A stretch of 64,000 nt of DNA, taken from NCBI RefSeq assembly GCF_028368975.1, contig NZ_JAQNDM010000002.1, forward strand, positions 7,930,425 to 7,994,424, in the 5' to 3' direction. A model generated the notes under the pieces. It was not told the DNA's origin and searched no databases. It saw nothing but the letters and a program-made list of their open reading frames with translations. How positions within the stretch are numbered: the first letter of the stretch is position 1; every line of letters begins with the position of its first letter. The stretch comes from Stigmatella ashevillena (lineage in GTDB: Bacteria; Myxococcota; Myxococcia; Myxococcales; Myxococcaceae). Below are positions 17,471 through 25,754 of this stretch, piece by piece. Made by a program: the position numbers and the translations under genes.

Positions 17471-19353
17471 CGCAAGGGCAATGTCCCTCCTGTGGGGCCC
17501 CCGTCGAGTTCACCGCGGGCTCCGCGCAGGTGCTCGTGTGCAGCTACTGCCAGACGGTGGTGGCCAAGAAGGGCTTGAACCTCGAGGCGCATGGGAGGAT
17601 CGGCGCCATCGTGGACACGGACTCGCCCCTGCGGCTGGGGTTGGAGGGCCGTCATGACCGTGCGCCCTACCGGCTGGTGGGCCACCTCCAGAAGGACCAT
17701 GGCGCGGGCCCCTGGGACGAGTGGTACGTGGAGTTCGAGAACGGGCGCACCGCCTGGCTCAGCGAGGCCGAGGGGTTCTTCTACCTCCTGTTCGAGTCGG
17801 GCGTGGAGGAGGGTGTCGAGCTGGAGACGCTGCACCCGGGTGAGAGGTTCTCCCTGCGCAACCGCTCCTTTGTGGTGGAGGAGCGGGGGCATGGGCGCGT
17901 GGTGGCCGCCGAGGGGCAGCTGCCCAGCGACGTGGACCCGTCCGAGGACAGCTACTACGTGGACGCGACGGGCCCCAAAGGCACCCTCGTCACCCTGGAT
18001 TTTGGCACCCGCTCGCGGGACCCCGAGATCTTCGTGGGCCAGCGGCTCAAGCTGGAGCAACTGGGCATTCCCATGGACCAGGTGCGCCCCAAGGCGCGCA
18101 AGGTGGCCCTGGACCAGGCGCGATGTCCCCAGTGCAATGGCGCCCTGGCCCTGCGGGCCCCGGACAGCACCCGGCGTGTGGCGTGCCCGTACTGTGGCGC
18201 GCTGCTGGATGCCAGCAAGGGTCGGCTGGCCTTCCTTCAACTTCTGGAGAAGCCGGACCACCCGCCCCTGATTCCCCTGGGCGCCAAGGGGCGGCTGGAT
18301 GGCGTGGAGTGGATCTGCATCGGTTACATGATCCGCTCGTGCGCGGTGGAGGGGGTGCGCTACCCCTGGGAGGAGTACCTCCTCTTCAACCGGGCGCGAG
18401 GCTTCACCTGGCTGATGCTGTCCAACGGCCACTGGGTGTACCTCAAGCCGCTGGATGCGGGAGAGGTATCCCTGGCGCCGGGAAGCTCCGCCTACCACGA
18501 GGGCCGACGTTACAAGTCCTTCCAGAATGTCACCGCCGTCACGGAGACGGTTCTGGGCGAGTTCTACTGGGAGGTGCGGGCTGGAGAGACCGCGCAGGCC
18601 TCCGAGTACGTGGCACCGCCCTACTCGGTGAATGTGGACGCCACGGAGTCGGAGGTGTCCTACACCCTCGGAGAGTACCTGGCGCCCTCCGTCATCCAGG
18701 AGGCCTTCCAGCTCAAGGAGCCTCTGCCCTCGATTCATGGCATCGCCCCCAGCCAGCCCAATCCGCACAGCTCCGCGTCCACGTGGAAGTGGTCCTCCCT
18801 GTGGGGGGGGGCGCTGGTGCTGCTCTACCTGGTGGTCAACCTCCTGGCCGCCAACGAGACGGTGCTGGAGACCACGGTGAGGCTGGACGCGGAGGCGGTC
18901 TCCGGCCAGCCCAGCGCCATGCGCTTCAGTGAGCCGTTCACGATCCACAAGCGGGGCAACGTGCGCGCGGAGGTGTTCGCGGAGGTGAGCAACAACTGGC
19001 TCGGTGTGCAGGGGGACCTGGTGAACCAGGAGACGGGCGAGGTGAGGAGCTTCTACCAGGAGCTCAGCTACTACTCGGGGAAGGACTCGGATGGCTCCTG
19101 GACCGAGGGGAGCCGGGAGGCAGAGGAGTACCTGTCCGCGGTGGCGCCGGGCACCTACGTGCTGCGCACCACGGCGGCCTTCCCCTCCGAGCTGGCCCAG
19201 CAAGGGCGCGCGTACAAGGTGAAGCTCACCAGCGATGTGCCGCGCGGCACCTGGTTCTGTTTCGCGGTGGTGCTGCTGTTGCTGGGGCCGGTGCTCTCGT
19301 ACCTGCGCTCGTCGAGCTTCGAGTCCGCCCGGTGGGCGGAGAGCAACAACTAG
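17467..19353 (+). CDS. DUF4178 zinc-ribbon membrane protein
   Basis: A 628-residue protein with two zinc ribbons (Cys6, 9, 25, 28 and Cys220, 223, 240, 243). Each is followed by a DUF4178-like beta domain; conserved pieces WDEWYVEFENGRTAWLSEAEG and WEEYLLFNRARGFTWLM show that the two halves are repeats. One membrane helix is near 448-466, then an extracytoplasmic beta domain with a long hairpin, then a C-terminal helix near 594-612. DUF4178 has no established biochemistry; it is repeatedly found beside SpeD/SpeE and DUF350 genes, as here. The start is GTG 17467, overlapping the SpeD stop by 4 bases. It probably forms a membrane scaffold or regulator in this operon (inference). Confidence 0.85.
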   Translation: MTQGQCPSCGAPVEFTAGSAQVLVCSYCQTVVAKKGLNLEAHGRIGAIVDTDSPLRLGLEGRHDRAPYRLVGHLQKDHGAGPWDEWYVEFENGRTAWLSEAEGFFYLLFESGVEEGVELETLHPGERFSLRNRSFVVEERGHGRVVAAEGQLPSDVDPSEDSYYVDATGPKGTLVTLDFGTRSRDPEIFVGQRLKLEQLGIPMDQVRPKARKVALDQARCPQCNGALALRAPDSTRRVACPYCGALLDASKGRLAFLQLLEKPDHPPLIPLGAKGRLDGVEWICIGYMIRSCAVEGVRYPWEEYLLFNRARGFTWLMLSNGHWVYLKPLDAGEVSLAPGSSAYHEGRRYKSFQNVTAVTETVLGEFYWEVRAGETAQASEYVAPPYSVNVDATESEVSYTLGEYLAPSVIQEAFQLKEPLPSIHGIAPSQPNPHSSASTWKWSSLWGGALVLLYLVVNLLAANETVLETTVRLDAEAVSGQPSAMRFSEPFTIHKRGNVRAEVFAEVSNNWLGVQGDLVNQETGEVRSFYQELSYYSGKDSDGSWTEGSREAEEYLSAVAPGTYVLRTTAAFPSELAQQGRAYKVKLTSDVPRGTWFCFAVVLLLLGPVLSYLRSSSFESARWAESNN

Positions 19354-19382
19354 GGTGGATTCATGAGGAGGGTCTCGAGGAG

Positions 19383-19544
19383 ATGAAATACTTCGGTGGG
19401 CTGGTGCTGCTGCTGTACGGGGCGATGGCCTTCTCGGGCTGGGAGCCCTTCACCAACGAGGAGCGCGGCAAGGTGTCGGGAGATGTTCGGCGCGGTCCAG
19501 GCGGCGTGCTGCTGTGGACTGGCGGATTCCAGGGAGGGAAGTGA
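19383..19544 (+). CDS. Small membrane peptide (53 aa)
   Basis: A 53-residue peptide from ATG 19383, with GAGGAG directly upstream. One membrane helix (about 3-19, FGGLVLLLYGAMAFSG) is followed by a charged, glycine-rich tail (NEERGKVSGDVRRGPGG). The stop overlaps the ATG of the DUF350 gene (TGATG), a translational-coupling arrangement that supports it being real. Family unknown; probably a small subunit of the membrane complex encoded by this operon. Confidence 0.7.
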   Translation: MKYFGGLVLLLYGAMAFSGWEPFTNEERGKVSGDVRRGPGGVLLWTGGFQGGK

Positions 19545-19771
19545 TGTTGCTATTCGGTGCGGTGGTGAGCGTGCAGGGACTGCTGGCGAGCGTCATCTAC
19601 TCGCTCATCGGGCTGGCGGTGTTCGTCGCGGGCTTCTACGTCATCAAGCTCATCCTTCCCTTCGACGTGAACAAGGAGATCGAAGCGGACCAGAACACGG
19701 CGTTGGGCATCGTCATCGGCTCCTTCATCCTGGGGCTGGCCATCATCGTGGCCTCGGCCATCTCGGGATGA
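19544..19771 (+). CDS. DUF350 membrane protein
   Basis: A 75-residue protein with two membrane helices (about 8-32 and 54-73) separated by a short charged loop, VNKEIEADQNTALG. This loop and the GIVIGSFILG segment are characteristic of DUF350 (E. coli YjfL group). Full DUF350 proteins often have two such modules; this one has a single module. In E. coli yjfL lies in an operon with the glutathionylspermidine-synthase-like yjfC, so DUF350 is repeatedly tied to polyamine chemistry (established co-occurrence, function unknown). ATG 19544 overlaps the previous stop by one base. Confidence 0.82.
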   Translation: MLLFGAVVSVQGLLASVIYSLIGLAVFVAGFYVIKLILPFDVNKEIEADQNTALGIVIGSFILGLAIIVASAISG

Positions 19772-19806
19772 CGGGGTGCTCCTCTTGCGTGCCGTGAAGT
19801 GAAGAC

Positions 19807-21303
19807 GTGAACAAGACGCTGCTGTTCGTCACCGTCCTGGTCATCGCCACGTGTGGGCTCATCTACGAGCTCATCGTGGGGGCGCTGGCCAGCTATCTGC
19901 TGGGGGACTCCATCACCCAGTTCTCCACCGTCATCGGCGGCTACCTCTTCGCGATGGGCATCGGCAGCTACCTGTCGCGCTTCATCGACAAGGGGCTGGC
20001 GCAGCGCTTCGTGGAGGTGGAGCTGGGCGTGGCGCTGGTGGGTGGGCTGTGCGCGCCCATGCTGTTTCTCACCTTCACGCTGACGGATGTCTTCCATGTG
20101 GCGCTGTACGGCAGCGTGCTGGCCATTGGCACGCTCGTGGGGCTGGAGATTCCCCTGCTGCTGCGCATCCTCAAGGACCAGGTTCAGTTCAAGGACCTGG
20201 TCAGCCAGGTGCTGACGTTCGATTACCTGGGAGCGCTGGCGGCCAGCGTGAGCTTTCCGCTGCTCTTCGTGCCCAAGCTGGGCCTGGTGCGCACCTCGCT
20301 GCTCTTCGGGCTGCTCAATGCGCTGGTGGGACTGTGGAGCACGTGGCTCTTGGAGCCCGTGCTGAGCAACCCCACGCGGCTGCGGGTGAAGGCAGTGGGG
20401 CTGTCCCTCTTCCTGGTCGCGGGGTTGGCGCTGGGAGACCGGCTGACCACCTTCTACGAGGACCAGCTCTACGCGGACGAGGTGGTGCACGCTTCCAACT
20501 CGCCCTACCAGCGCATCATCGTCACCCGGGGCAAGCGGGGCTTCTCGCTGTTCCTCAACGGGAACCTGCAATTCGCCAGCATCGACGAGTACCGCTACCA
20601 CGAGCCCCTGGTGCACCCGGCGCTGGTGCGCGCAGGCGCGTTGGACCGGGTGCTTATCCTGGGGGGCGGCGATGGGCTGGCGGCGCGCGAGGTGCTCCGC
20701 TACCCCGAGGTGAAGTCCGTCACGCTGGTGGACCTGGATCCGGCCATCACCGGGCTGGCCACGGGGTACGGCGAGCTGGCCGCGCTCAACGGCCATTCCC
20801 TCTCGCATCCGAAGATGCGGGTCATCAATACGGACGCGATGAAGTTCCTGGCGGAGGGAGAGGGCCTCTTCGACGCCGTCATCGTGGACTTCCCGGACCC
20901 GAACAACTTCTCGCTGGGCAAGCTCTACACCACGGGGTTCTACAAGCTGTTGAAGCGGAGGCTGGCGCCGGAGGGGGTGGCCGTCATCCAGAGCACCAGT
21001 CCGTTGTTCGCCCGCCGCTCGTTCTGGTGCGTGAACGCGACGCTGAAGGCCGCGGGCTTCTGGACGGAGCCGTACCATGCGCTGGTGCCTTCTTTCGGCG
21101 AGTGGGGGTATGTCCTGGTCTCTCACGAGGCTGTGCCGCGCCGCCGGGCCCTCCCTCCCGGACTGTCCTTTCTCGATGACGCCACGCTGGAGTCGCTCAC
21201 CCGATTCTCCCCGGACATGGGCCCGCTGCCGGCCGAGGTGAACCGGCTGAACAACCAGGTGCTGGTGCACTATTACGAGGAAGAGTGGAGCCGGTGGAAC
21301 TGA
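19807..21303 (+). CDS. speE: Membrane-anchored polyamine aminopropyltransferase (SpeE-like)
   Basis: A 498-residue protein: a polytopic N-terminal domain of about seven helices (1-220) fused to a spermidine-synthase-type Rossmann domain (225-498). The aminopropyltransferase signatures are present: YQRIIVT, LNGNLQFASIDEYRYHE, the nucleotide-binding GGGDGLAARE (286-295), and the catalytic D-x-x-D-P block as DFPDP (Asp361, Asp364). A soluble enzyme would read DSSDP or DSTDP, so the acceptor pocket differs. It should transfer an aminopropyl group from decarboxylated AdoMet made by SpeD; membrane attachment and the altered pocket suggest an unusual acceptor. GTG 19807. It overlaps the following FAD oxidase gene by 19 bases. 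Confidence 0.87.
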   Translation: MNKTLLFVTVLVIATCGLIYELIVGALASYLLGDSITQFSTVIGGYLFAMGIGSYLSRFIDKGLAQRFVEVELGVALVGGLCAPMLFLTFTLTDVFHVALYGSVLAIGTLVGLEIPLLLRILKDQVQFKDLVSQVLTFDYLGALAASVSFPLLFVPKLGLVRTSLLFGLLNALVGLWSTWLLEPVLSNPTRLRVKAVGLSLFLVAGLALGDRLTTFYEDQLYADEVVHASNSPYQRIIVTRGKRGFSLFLNGNLQFASIDEYRYHEPLVHPALVRAGALDRVLILGGGDGLAAREVLRYPEVKSVTLVDLDPAITGLATGYGELAALNGHSLSHPKMRVINTDAMKFLAEGEGLFDAVIVDFPDPNNFSLGKLYTTGFYKLLKRRLAPEGVAVIQSTSPLFARRSFWCVNATLKAAGFWTEPYHALVPSFGEWGYVLVSHEAVPRRRALPPGLSFLDDATLESLTRFSPDMGPLPAEVNRLNNQVLVHYYEEEWSRWN

Positions 21304-22928
21304 CGCGGCGGGAGCTGATTGCCGCGTTCCTGGGGTCGGCGGTGGCGGCGAGCGCCTGCCGACGGTCCCGCCCTCGGGAGACGGTCCCGGGTGCGCTGGT
21401 GGACCGGGCGATGGAGACAGGGCACCGCCTACGGGGGGGGCCGCTGCCGCGCGCCGAGGGAGCCGAGCCAGTCGAGGTGCTCATCGTTGGCGCGGGGGTG
21501 GCGGGCCTGTCCGCGGCGTGGCGGCTGGCGGGGGCGGGGGTGAAGGACGTGCGGGTGGTAGAGCTGGAAGACGAGCCCGGGGGAACCTCCCGCTCCGGGA
21601 AGAACGCGGTGTCCGCGTTCCCCTGGGGGGCTCACTATCTGCCCGCGCCGTTGACGGAGCAGGGCGCGGTGCTCCGGTTGCTGCGGGAGATGGGCTTCGT
21701 GGCCGGGATGGACGCGGAAGGGTACCCCGTCTTCCCGGAGGAACTGCTCATCCGCGAGCCGGATGAAAGGCTCTTCTACAAGGGCTCCTGGTACGAAGGG
21801 CTGTACCTGCGCGCGGGCGCGAGTGCGGGAGACCTGGCGGAACTGGCCCGCTTCGAGGCACGGATGAACGCCTTCGCCGCCGCGCGGGACGCAAAGGGGC
21901 GCAAGGCGTTCGCGGTCCCCACGGCGCTCAGCAGCGATGACGCGGAATGGACGGTGCTCGACGCGGTGAGCATGGCCCAGTGGATGGAGGCGGAGGGCTT
22001 CCGCACCCCTCGGCTGAAGTGGCTGGTGGACTACGCCTGCCGTGACGATTACGGCACGACGGCCGAGGGGGTGTCCGCCTGGGCGGGCATCTGGTACTTC
22101 GCCGCGCGCCAGGATGGGCAGGGAGAGCGCAGCGAGGGCTTTCTGAGCTGGCCCGAGGGCAATGGCCGGTTGGTGCGGCAGTTGTTGGGAGCGCTGGACC
22201 CACGGCGGGTGGAGCGCCACGTGTTGGTGCACACGGTGGAGCCGGGCGAGGGCGGGTGCCGGGTGGAGGCGCTGGAGGCAGGGACGGGGAAACCCCGGGC
22301 GTTCCAGGCGCGCCAGGTGGTGTTCGCCGGGCCGCGCTTCGTGGCGGCGCACGTGGTGGCCCCGTGGCGCCAGCAACGTCCCGCGTGGATGGGGGCTTTT
22401 TCCTACGGTCCGTGGGTGGTGGCCAACCTCACGCTGTCCAGCCCGCCCCAGTCGCGCGGCTTCCCGTTGGCCTGGGACAACGTCTTCTACGAGAGCCGCA
22501 GCCTGGGCTACGTGGCGGCCACCCACCAGATGCTGCGGCAGGATGACTCGGGGCCCACGGTGCTCACCTGGTACCTGCCGCTTGCGGGACTGGACGTGAA
22601 GGCCGAGCGCGAGCGGGTGCTGGCGGCGAGCTACGAGGACTGGGAGAAGCTGGTGATGGCGGACATGCTCCCGGCGCACCCGGGCATCGCCGGGCAGGCG
22701 CAGCGCCTGGAGGTGATGCGCTGGGGCCACGCGATGATCCGGCCCACTCCGGGCTTCATGTGGGGCCCGGCGCGCTTCGCGGCGCAAGAGAGCCTGGGCC
22801 GGACACTCCATTTCGCGCACACGGACCTGGGCGGCATGGCCTTGTTCGAGGAGGCCAATTGGTTCGGAGTGAGGGCGGCGGAGCGTGTCCTCGGAGAACT
22901 GGGACGCCCCTCCGCCAGTTGGCTGTAG
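21285..22928 (+). CDS. Exported FAD-dependent amine oxidase-like protein
   Basis: A 547-residue flavoprotein. The N-terminus has a twin-arginine motif and lipobox (TRRELIAAFLGSAVAASAC), so it is probably folded in the cytoplasm, exported by Tat and lipid-anchored. The FAD Rossmann motif is VLIVGAGVAGLSAAWRL with a following Glu (VVELE), then the amine-oxidase GGTSRSG loop. The C-terminal FAD-closing segment of this family is less clear (DLGGMALFEEANWFGVRAAERVL). By family it would oxidise an amine or other C-N/C-H bond; adjacency to SpeD and SpeE suggests a polyamine-derived substrate (inference). GTG 21285 has GAGG 4 bases upstream; GTG 21294 is an equally possible start. Confidence 0.83.
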   Translation: MEPVELTRRELIAAFLGSAVAASACRRSRPRETVPGALVDRAMETGHRLRGGPLPRAEGAEPVEVLIVGAGVAGLSAAWRLAGAGVKDVRVVELEDEPGGTSRSGKNAVSAFPWGAHYLPAPLTEQGAVLRLLREMGFVAGMDAEGYPVFPEELLIREPDERLFYKGSWYEGLYLRAGASAGDLAELARFEARMNAFAAARDAKGRKAFAVPTALSSDDAEWTVLDAVSMAQWMEAEGFRTPRLKWLVDYACRDDYGTTAEGVSAWAGIWYFAARQDGQGERSEGFLSWPEGNGRLVRQLLGALDPRRVERHVLVHTVEPGEGGCRVEALEAGTGKPRAFQARQVVFAGPRFVAAHVVAPWRQQRPAWMGAFSYGPWVVANLTLSSPPQSRGFPLAWDNVFYESRSLGYVAATHQMLRQDDSGPTVLTWYLPLAGLDVKAERERVLAASYEDWEKLVMADMLPAHPGIAGQAQRLEVMRWGHAMIRPTPGFMWGPARFAAQESLGRTLHFAHTDLGGMALFEEANWFGVRAAERVLGELGRPSASWL

Positions 22929-22949
22929 CCGCGGCGGGCGCCGGACGGT

Positions 22950-23507
22950 TCAACCGGTTGCCGCCACCTGCCGCAGCTCGCTGAACAGGCGCGCCAGGTC
23001 CTCCAGCCGGTAGTGCGCGTTGAGCCCGCTTGGGTTGGGGAGCACCCAGAGTCGGGCCTCCCCCAGCGGCTCGGGCTGGAGCCCCAGGGCCGCCTGGGGA
23101 CGGCCAAAGGCGGCCCGGTAGGCGCTCACGCCCAGCACGGCGATGACGTGAGGACGGTAGCGCCGCACCTTGGCCACCAACTGGCGGCCTCCCCGCACCA
23201 GCTCCTCGGCGGACAGCTCAGCGGCAGTCGCCGTCGCGCGGTCCACCACGTTGGTGATGCCATAGCCGAGTCCCAGCAGCTCGATCTGCTCGGCGGGCTT
23301 CAGCCGGCGAGGGGTGAAGCCCGCTGCATGGAGCGTGGGCCAGAAGCGGTTGCCCGGCCGGGCGAAATGGTGGCCCACCACCACGGAGTACAGGCTCGGG
23401 TTGATGCCGCAGAACAGAACGCGCAGCCCCGGGGCGATGACATCCGGCATGTTTCGCCCCACGGCGGCGCTCAGCTCCTCCCGGGTGGGTCTTCGAGGGG
23501 GCATCAT
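22950..23507 (-). CDS. mug: G/U mismatch-specific DNA glycosylase
   Basis: A 185-residue protein of the Mug/TDG branch of the uracil-DNA glycosylase superfamily. The active-site motif GINPSLYSVVVGHHFARPGN (catalytic Asn in GINPS), the LGYGITNVVDR segment and the second motif VLPNPSGLNAH are all present. It removes uracil or ethenocytosine from mismatched duplex DNA in the cytoplasm. The length is slightly above E. coli Mug (168). Two adjacent ATGs at 23507 and 23504 are possible starts. It converges on the FAD oxidase gene with 21 bp between stops. Confidence 0.92.
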   Translation of the reverse strand: MMPPRRPTREELSAAVGRNMPDVIAPGLRVLFCGINPSLYSVVVGHHFARPGNRFWPTLHAAGFTPRRLKPAEQIELLGLGYGITNVVDRATATAAELSAEELVRGGRQLVAKVRRYRPHVIAVLGVSAYRAAFGRPQAALGLQPEPLGEARLWVLPNPSGLNAHYRLEDLARLFSELRQVAATG

Positions 23508-23561
23508 GGACAGGCAACCTAACGGGTCGTCAGGCTGCCTGTCTACCTGCCATCGGGCGTG

Positions 23562-25619
23562 CTAGTTGGCGCACTGCCTGGATTCGTTGCCAGAGAAGCT
23601 GTTGCCGTACGTGCTCAAGGTGTAGTCCGTCGTTACGGGGGTGCTGCCCGTGTGGCCTCCACCGCTCCGGGTGACGGCACAATTCAAGGAGTCATTGAGC
23701 ACGCTGTTGGTCAAGAAGGCCCCCAGCTCCCTGAAAATGTTCACGTTCCCTCGCCCAGGGTTTCCCAATGCGCCACCATGGGTCACGACGGTGTAATCGA
23801 GTCGGCTTCCCTCGGCCTGCCAGAAGTAAAGCCCTCGCCAGTGACCCCTGGCAGGCGTTTCAGTGTTCGGAACGAAGCGGATGGGGGCTGTGGCGGTCCC
23901 TTCGGCGGACAGGGTGCCTGGCCGGGTTTGTCCTACGATCAACGCCTTATCAAGAGCGAACCGGAGCTCTGTCCCTGGCGTCAGGGTCAGCTTCGGTGAA
24001 TTGGCGGATCCCACCTCGAGCGTCTCATTGAGCACATACGGAATGCCCAGATTGGACCATGTCTGGGTTTCCCTGACGCCGCCATACAGGATCTCCACCG
24101 CATTGATGGCATTGCCACTGAAAACGCCCCCTTGCGGAATGGAGCCGACAAAGTTTCCTTCCAGGGCGATGGCATAGCCGCCATTGTCACGCGATGTCAG
24201 GAGGGCCGAGCCGGGTCCAAAGGCGCCATCTTCCTGCAAGAAGACGCCATAGTGGCTGCTCTTTTGCACGATGACGTTGTTGAGGATGGGGCGCGCTCCG
24301 CCACCGGCACTGTTGCCGTAGATGTTCAGGTTGCCTCTGCCGGCCCTGCCGGCCGGGCGCTCTGCGCCGGCATATTCAATCGTGACATGGGAAAGGCGGG
24401 TGCTGCTGGAGGTGCGCGGTTGCAGGTGAACCCCATACCAGTGGCCGGGCTGGGGCGCCGCTGCATCGGCCGTGAAGAGGATGGGCGCGGCCGCGGTGCC
24501 ATCCACGACCAGCTCGCCCAGCCCATTCTCACCGATGGCCAGCGCGGAAGCTCGCCCGAAGCGCAGCACCACTCCGGCCGACAGGGTGAGGGTGGGCGTG
24601 GGTGTCCCCGAGACGTCCACTTGTGCTGGCACGTCATAAGGGATGCCCAGGTGGCGCCAGGTCTGAGAACGCGCGACGTTGCCCCGGAGTTCAATCGCAT
24701 TGGGCTGGTTGCCGGAGAAGGTGCCTCCCGTGGGAAGCGTGTCGGCTTGATTGGAACCCATCCGCACGGCGTAGCCCTGGCTGTCAGAGACATTGAGCCG
24801 GGCGGAGCTCGCGCCAAAACCGCTGCCATCCTGTGCCACCAAAACCCCGGAGGTTCCGCTGCGCTGCACCGTCACGTCACGAAGCACGGGCGCCGCTTGG
24901 TCCTGAATGACAATGCATCCCCCTGCGCCCGAGGCGCCTCCACACTCACTCAGGGCAACGTGCTCCAGTTGCGAAACGCTGTCCTTGTGGGCGAACACCA
25001 GTCCACGCCACTTGACACCGGCCGCGCCCGGGTCGAGCACCATGCGGATCCCGGCGTCCTGGGTTCCCTGTGCCAGAATCGCCCCTTGGAGCACTCGGAG
25101 TTCGGCGTCCGCCTCGAAGCGGATCACCACGCCCTTCTCCAGGGTGAGGGTGGGCGCGGGGGTACCGGTCAACGCGATCTGCCCACGCACCAGGTGGGGG
25201 TTGTTGGCCGCGAGCCACGTCTCGTTGGAGGTGATGTTGCTGGCATGGACGGTGGGCAGAGGCTCGGGAACCTGGGTGACGGTGAGGGTGGCTTGTCCTT
25301 GGCGGGTGACGCCGGAAGCGGTGGCGCTCGCCTGAATGGCGGTGGATCCGGCGGTCACGGTGGTGACCTGCCCCTTCGTGTTCACGGTCGCCACGGAACT
25401 CACCGTGGAAGTCCATGCGTAGCTGGAGACGGAGAACGGTTGGCCGTCCTGGTCCTTGGCGCTGGCGGTACACTCGGCGGACTGTCCGGCCACAACGGAC
25501 GAAGGAGTACAGGTGACGGTGACTTCGCTCAGCTGGGGGGTCTCGCTGGGGTCATCGCCCCCGCAGCCTCCGAAGACCAGCAGCGTGGAGAGCCAAAGGG
25601 ACGCCTGGGAGAGCCTCAT
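23562..25619 (-). CDS. Lipoprotein with BIG2-like Ig domain and parallel beta-helix repeats
   Basis: A 685-residue lipoprotein (lipobox FGGC near residue 18). Residues of about 30-115 form a bacterial Ig-like (BIG2) domain with the phrase VTVTCTPSSVVAGQSAECTA and a final QATLTVT strand. The rest consists of three right-handed beta-helix modules of about 150-180 residues. Each module contains W-x-GIPY-type starts, PTLTLxxGVxLRF, G-x-L-x-x-xGTAxAPI and GHWYG/GHWRG turns. Such helices are common in surface carbohydrate-binding or lyase-like proteins, but no catalytic residues are recognised. ATG 25619 has AAGGA 10 bases upstream; an in-frame ATG at 25637 is possible. The C-terminus has a Cys pair (NCAV, RQCAN). 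Confidence 0.82.
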   Translation of the reverse strand: MRLSQASLWLSTLLVFGGCGGDDPSETPQLSEVTVTCTPSSVVAGQSAECTASAKDQDGQPFSVSSYAWTSTVSSVATVNTKGQVTTVTAGSTAIQASATASGVTRQGQATLTVTQVPEPLPTVHASNITSNETWLAANNPHLVRGQIALTGTPAPTLTLEKGVVIRFEADAELRVLQGAILAQGTQDAGIRMVLDPGAAGVKWRGLVFAHKDSVSQLEHVALSECGGASGAGGCIVIQDQAAPVLRDVTVQRSGTSGVLVAQDGSGFGASSARLNVSDSQGYAVRMGSNQADTLPTGGTFSGNQPNAIELRGNVARSQTWRHLGIPYDVPAQVDVSGTPTPTLTLSAGVVLRFGRASALAIGENGLGELVVDGTAAAPILFTADAAAPQPGHWYGVHLQPRTSSSTRLSHVTIEYAGAERPAGRAGRGNLNIYGNSAGGGARPILNNVIVQKSSHYGVFLQEDGAFGPGSALLTSRDNGGYAIALEGNFVGSIPQGGVFSGNAINAVEILYGGVRETQTWSNLGIPYVLNETLEVGSANSPKLTLTPGTELRFALDKALIVGQTRPGTLSAEGTATAPIRFVPNTETPARGHWRGLYFWQAEGSRLDYTVVTHGGALGNPGRGNVNIFRELGAFLTNSVLNDSLNCAVTRSGGGHTGSTPVTTDYTLSTYGNSFSGNESRQCAN

Positions 25620-25754
25620 GGGGGAGATTTCCTTCATGTCAGGGAAGCAGAGAACAGGTTGAATTCGTGTTTCAGCGGGAAAGCGGGCCAGTATCAAGGA
25701 ACACGCGGGGAGGGGCGCGTTGCAACCATGGAGCGTGCTCGATAATCTTCCCTC

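Noticed and set aside
17362-19203. 613-codon minus-strand frame
   Set aside because: Antisense shadow of the DUF4178 gene.
21429-22820. 463-codon minus-strand frame
   Set aside because: Antisense shadow of the FAD oxidase gene.
24132-25745. 537-codon plus-strand frame
   Set aside because: Antisense shadow of the beta-helix lipoprotein gene; Gly-rich with no fold.
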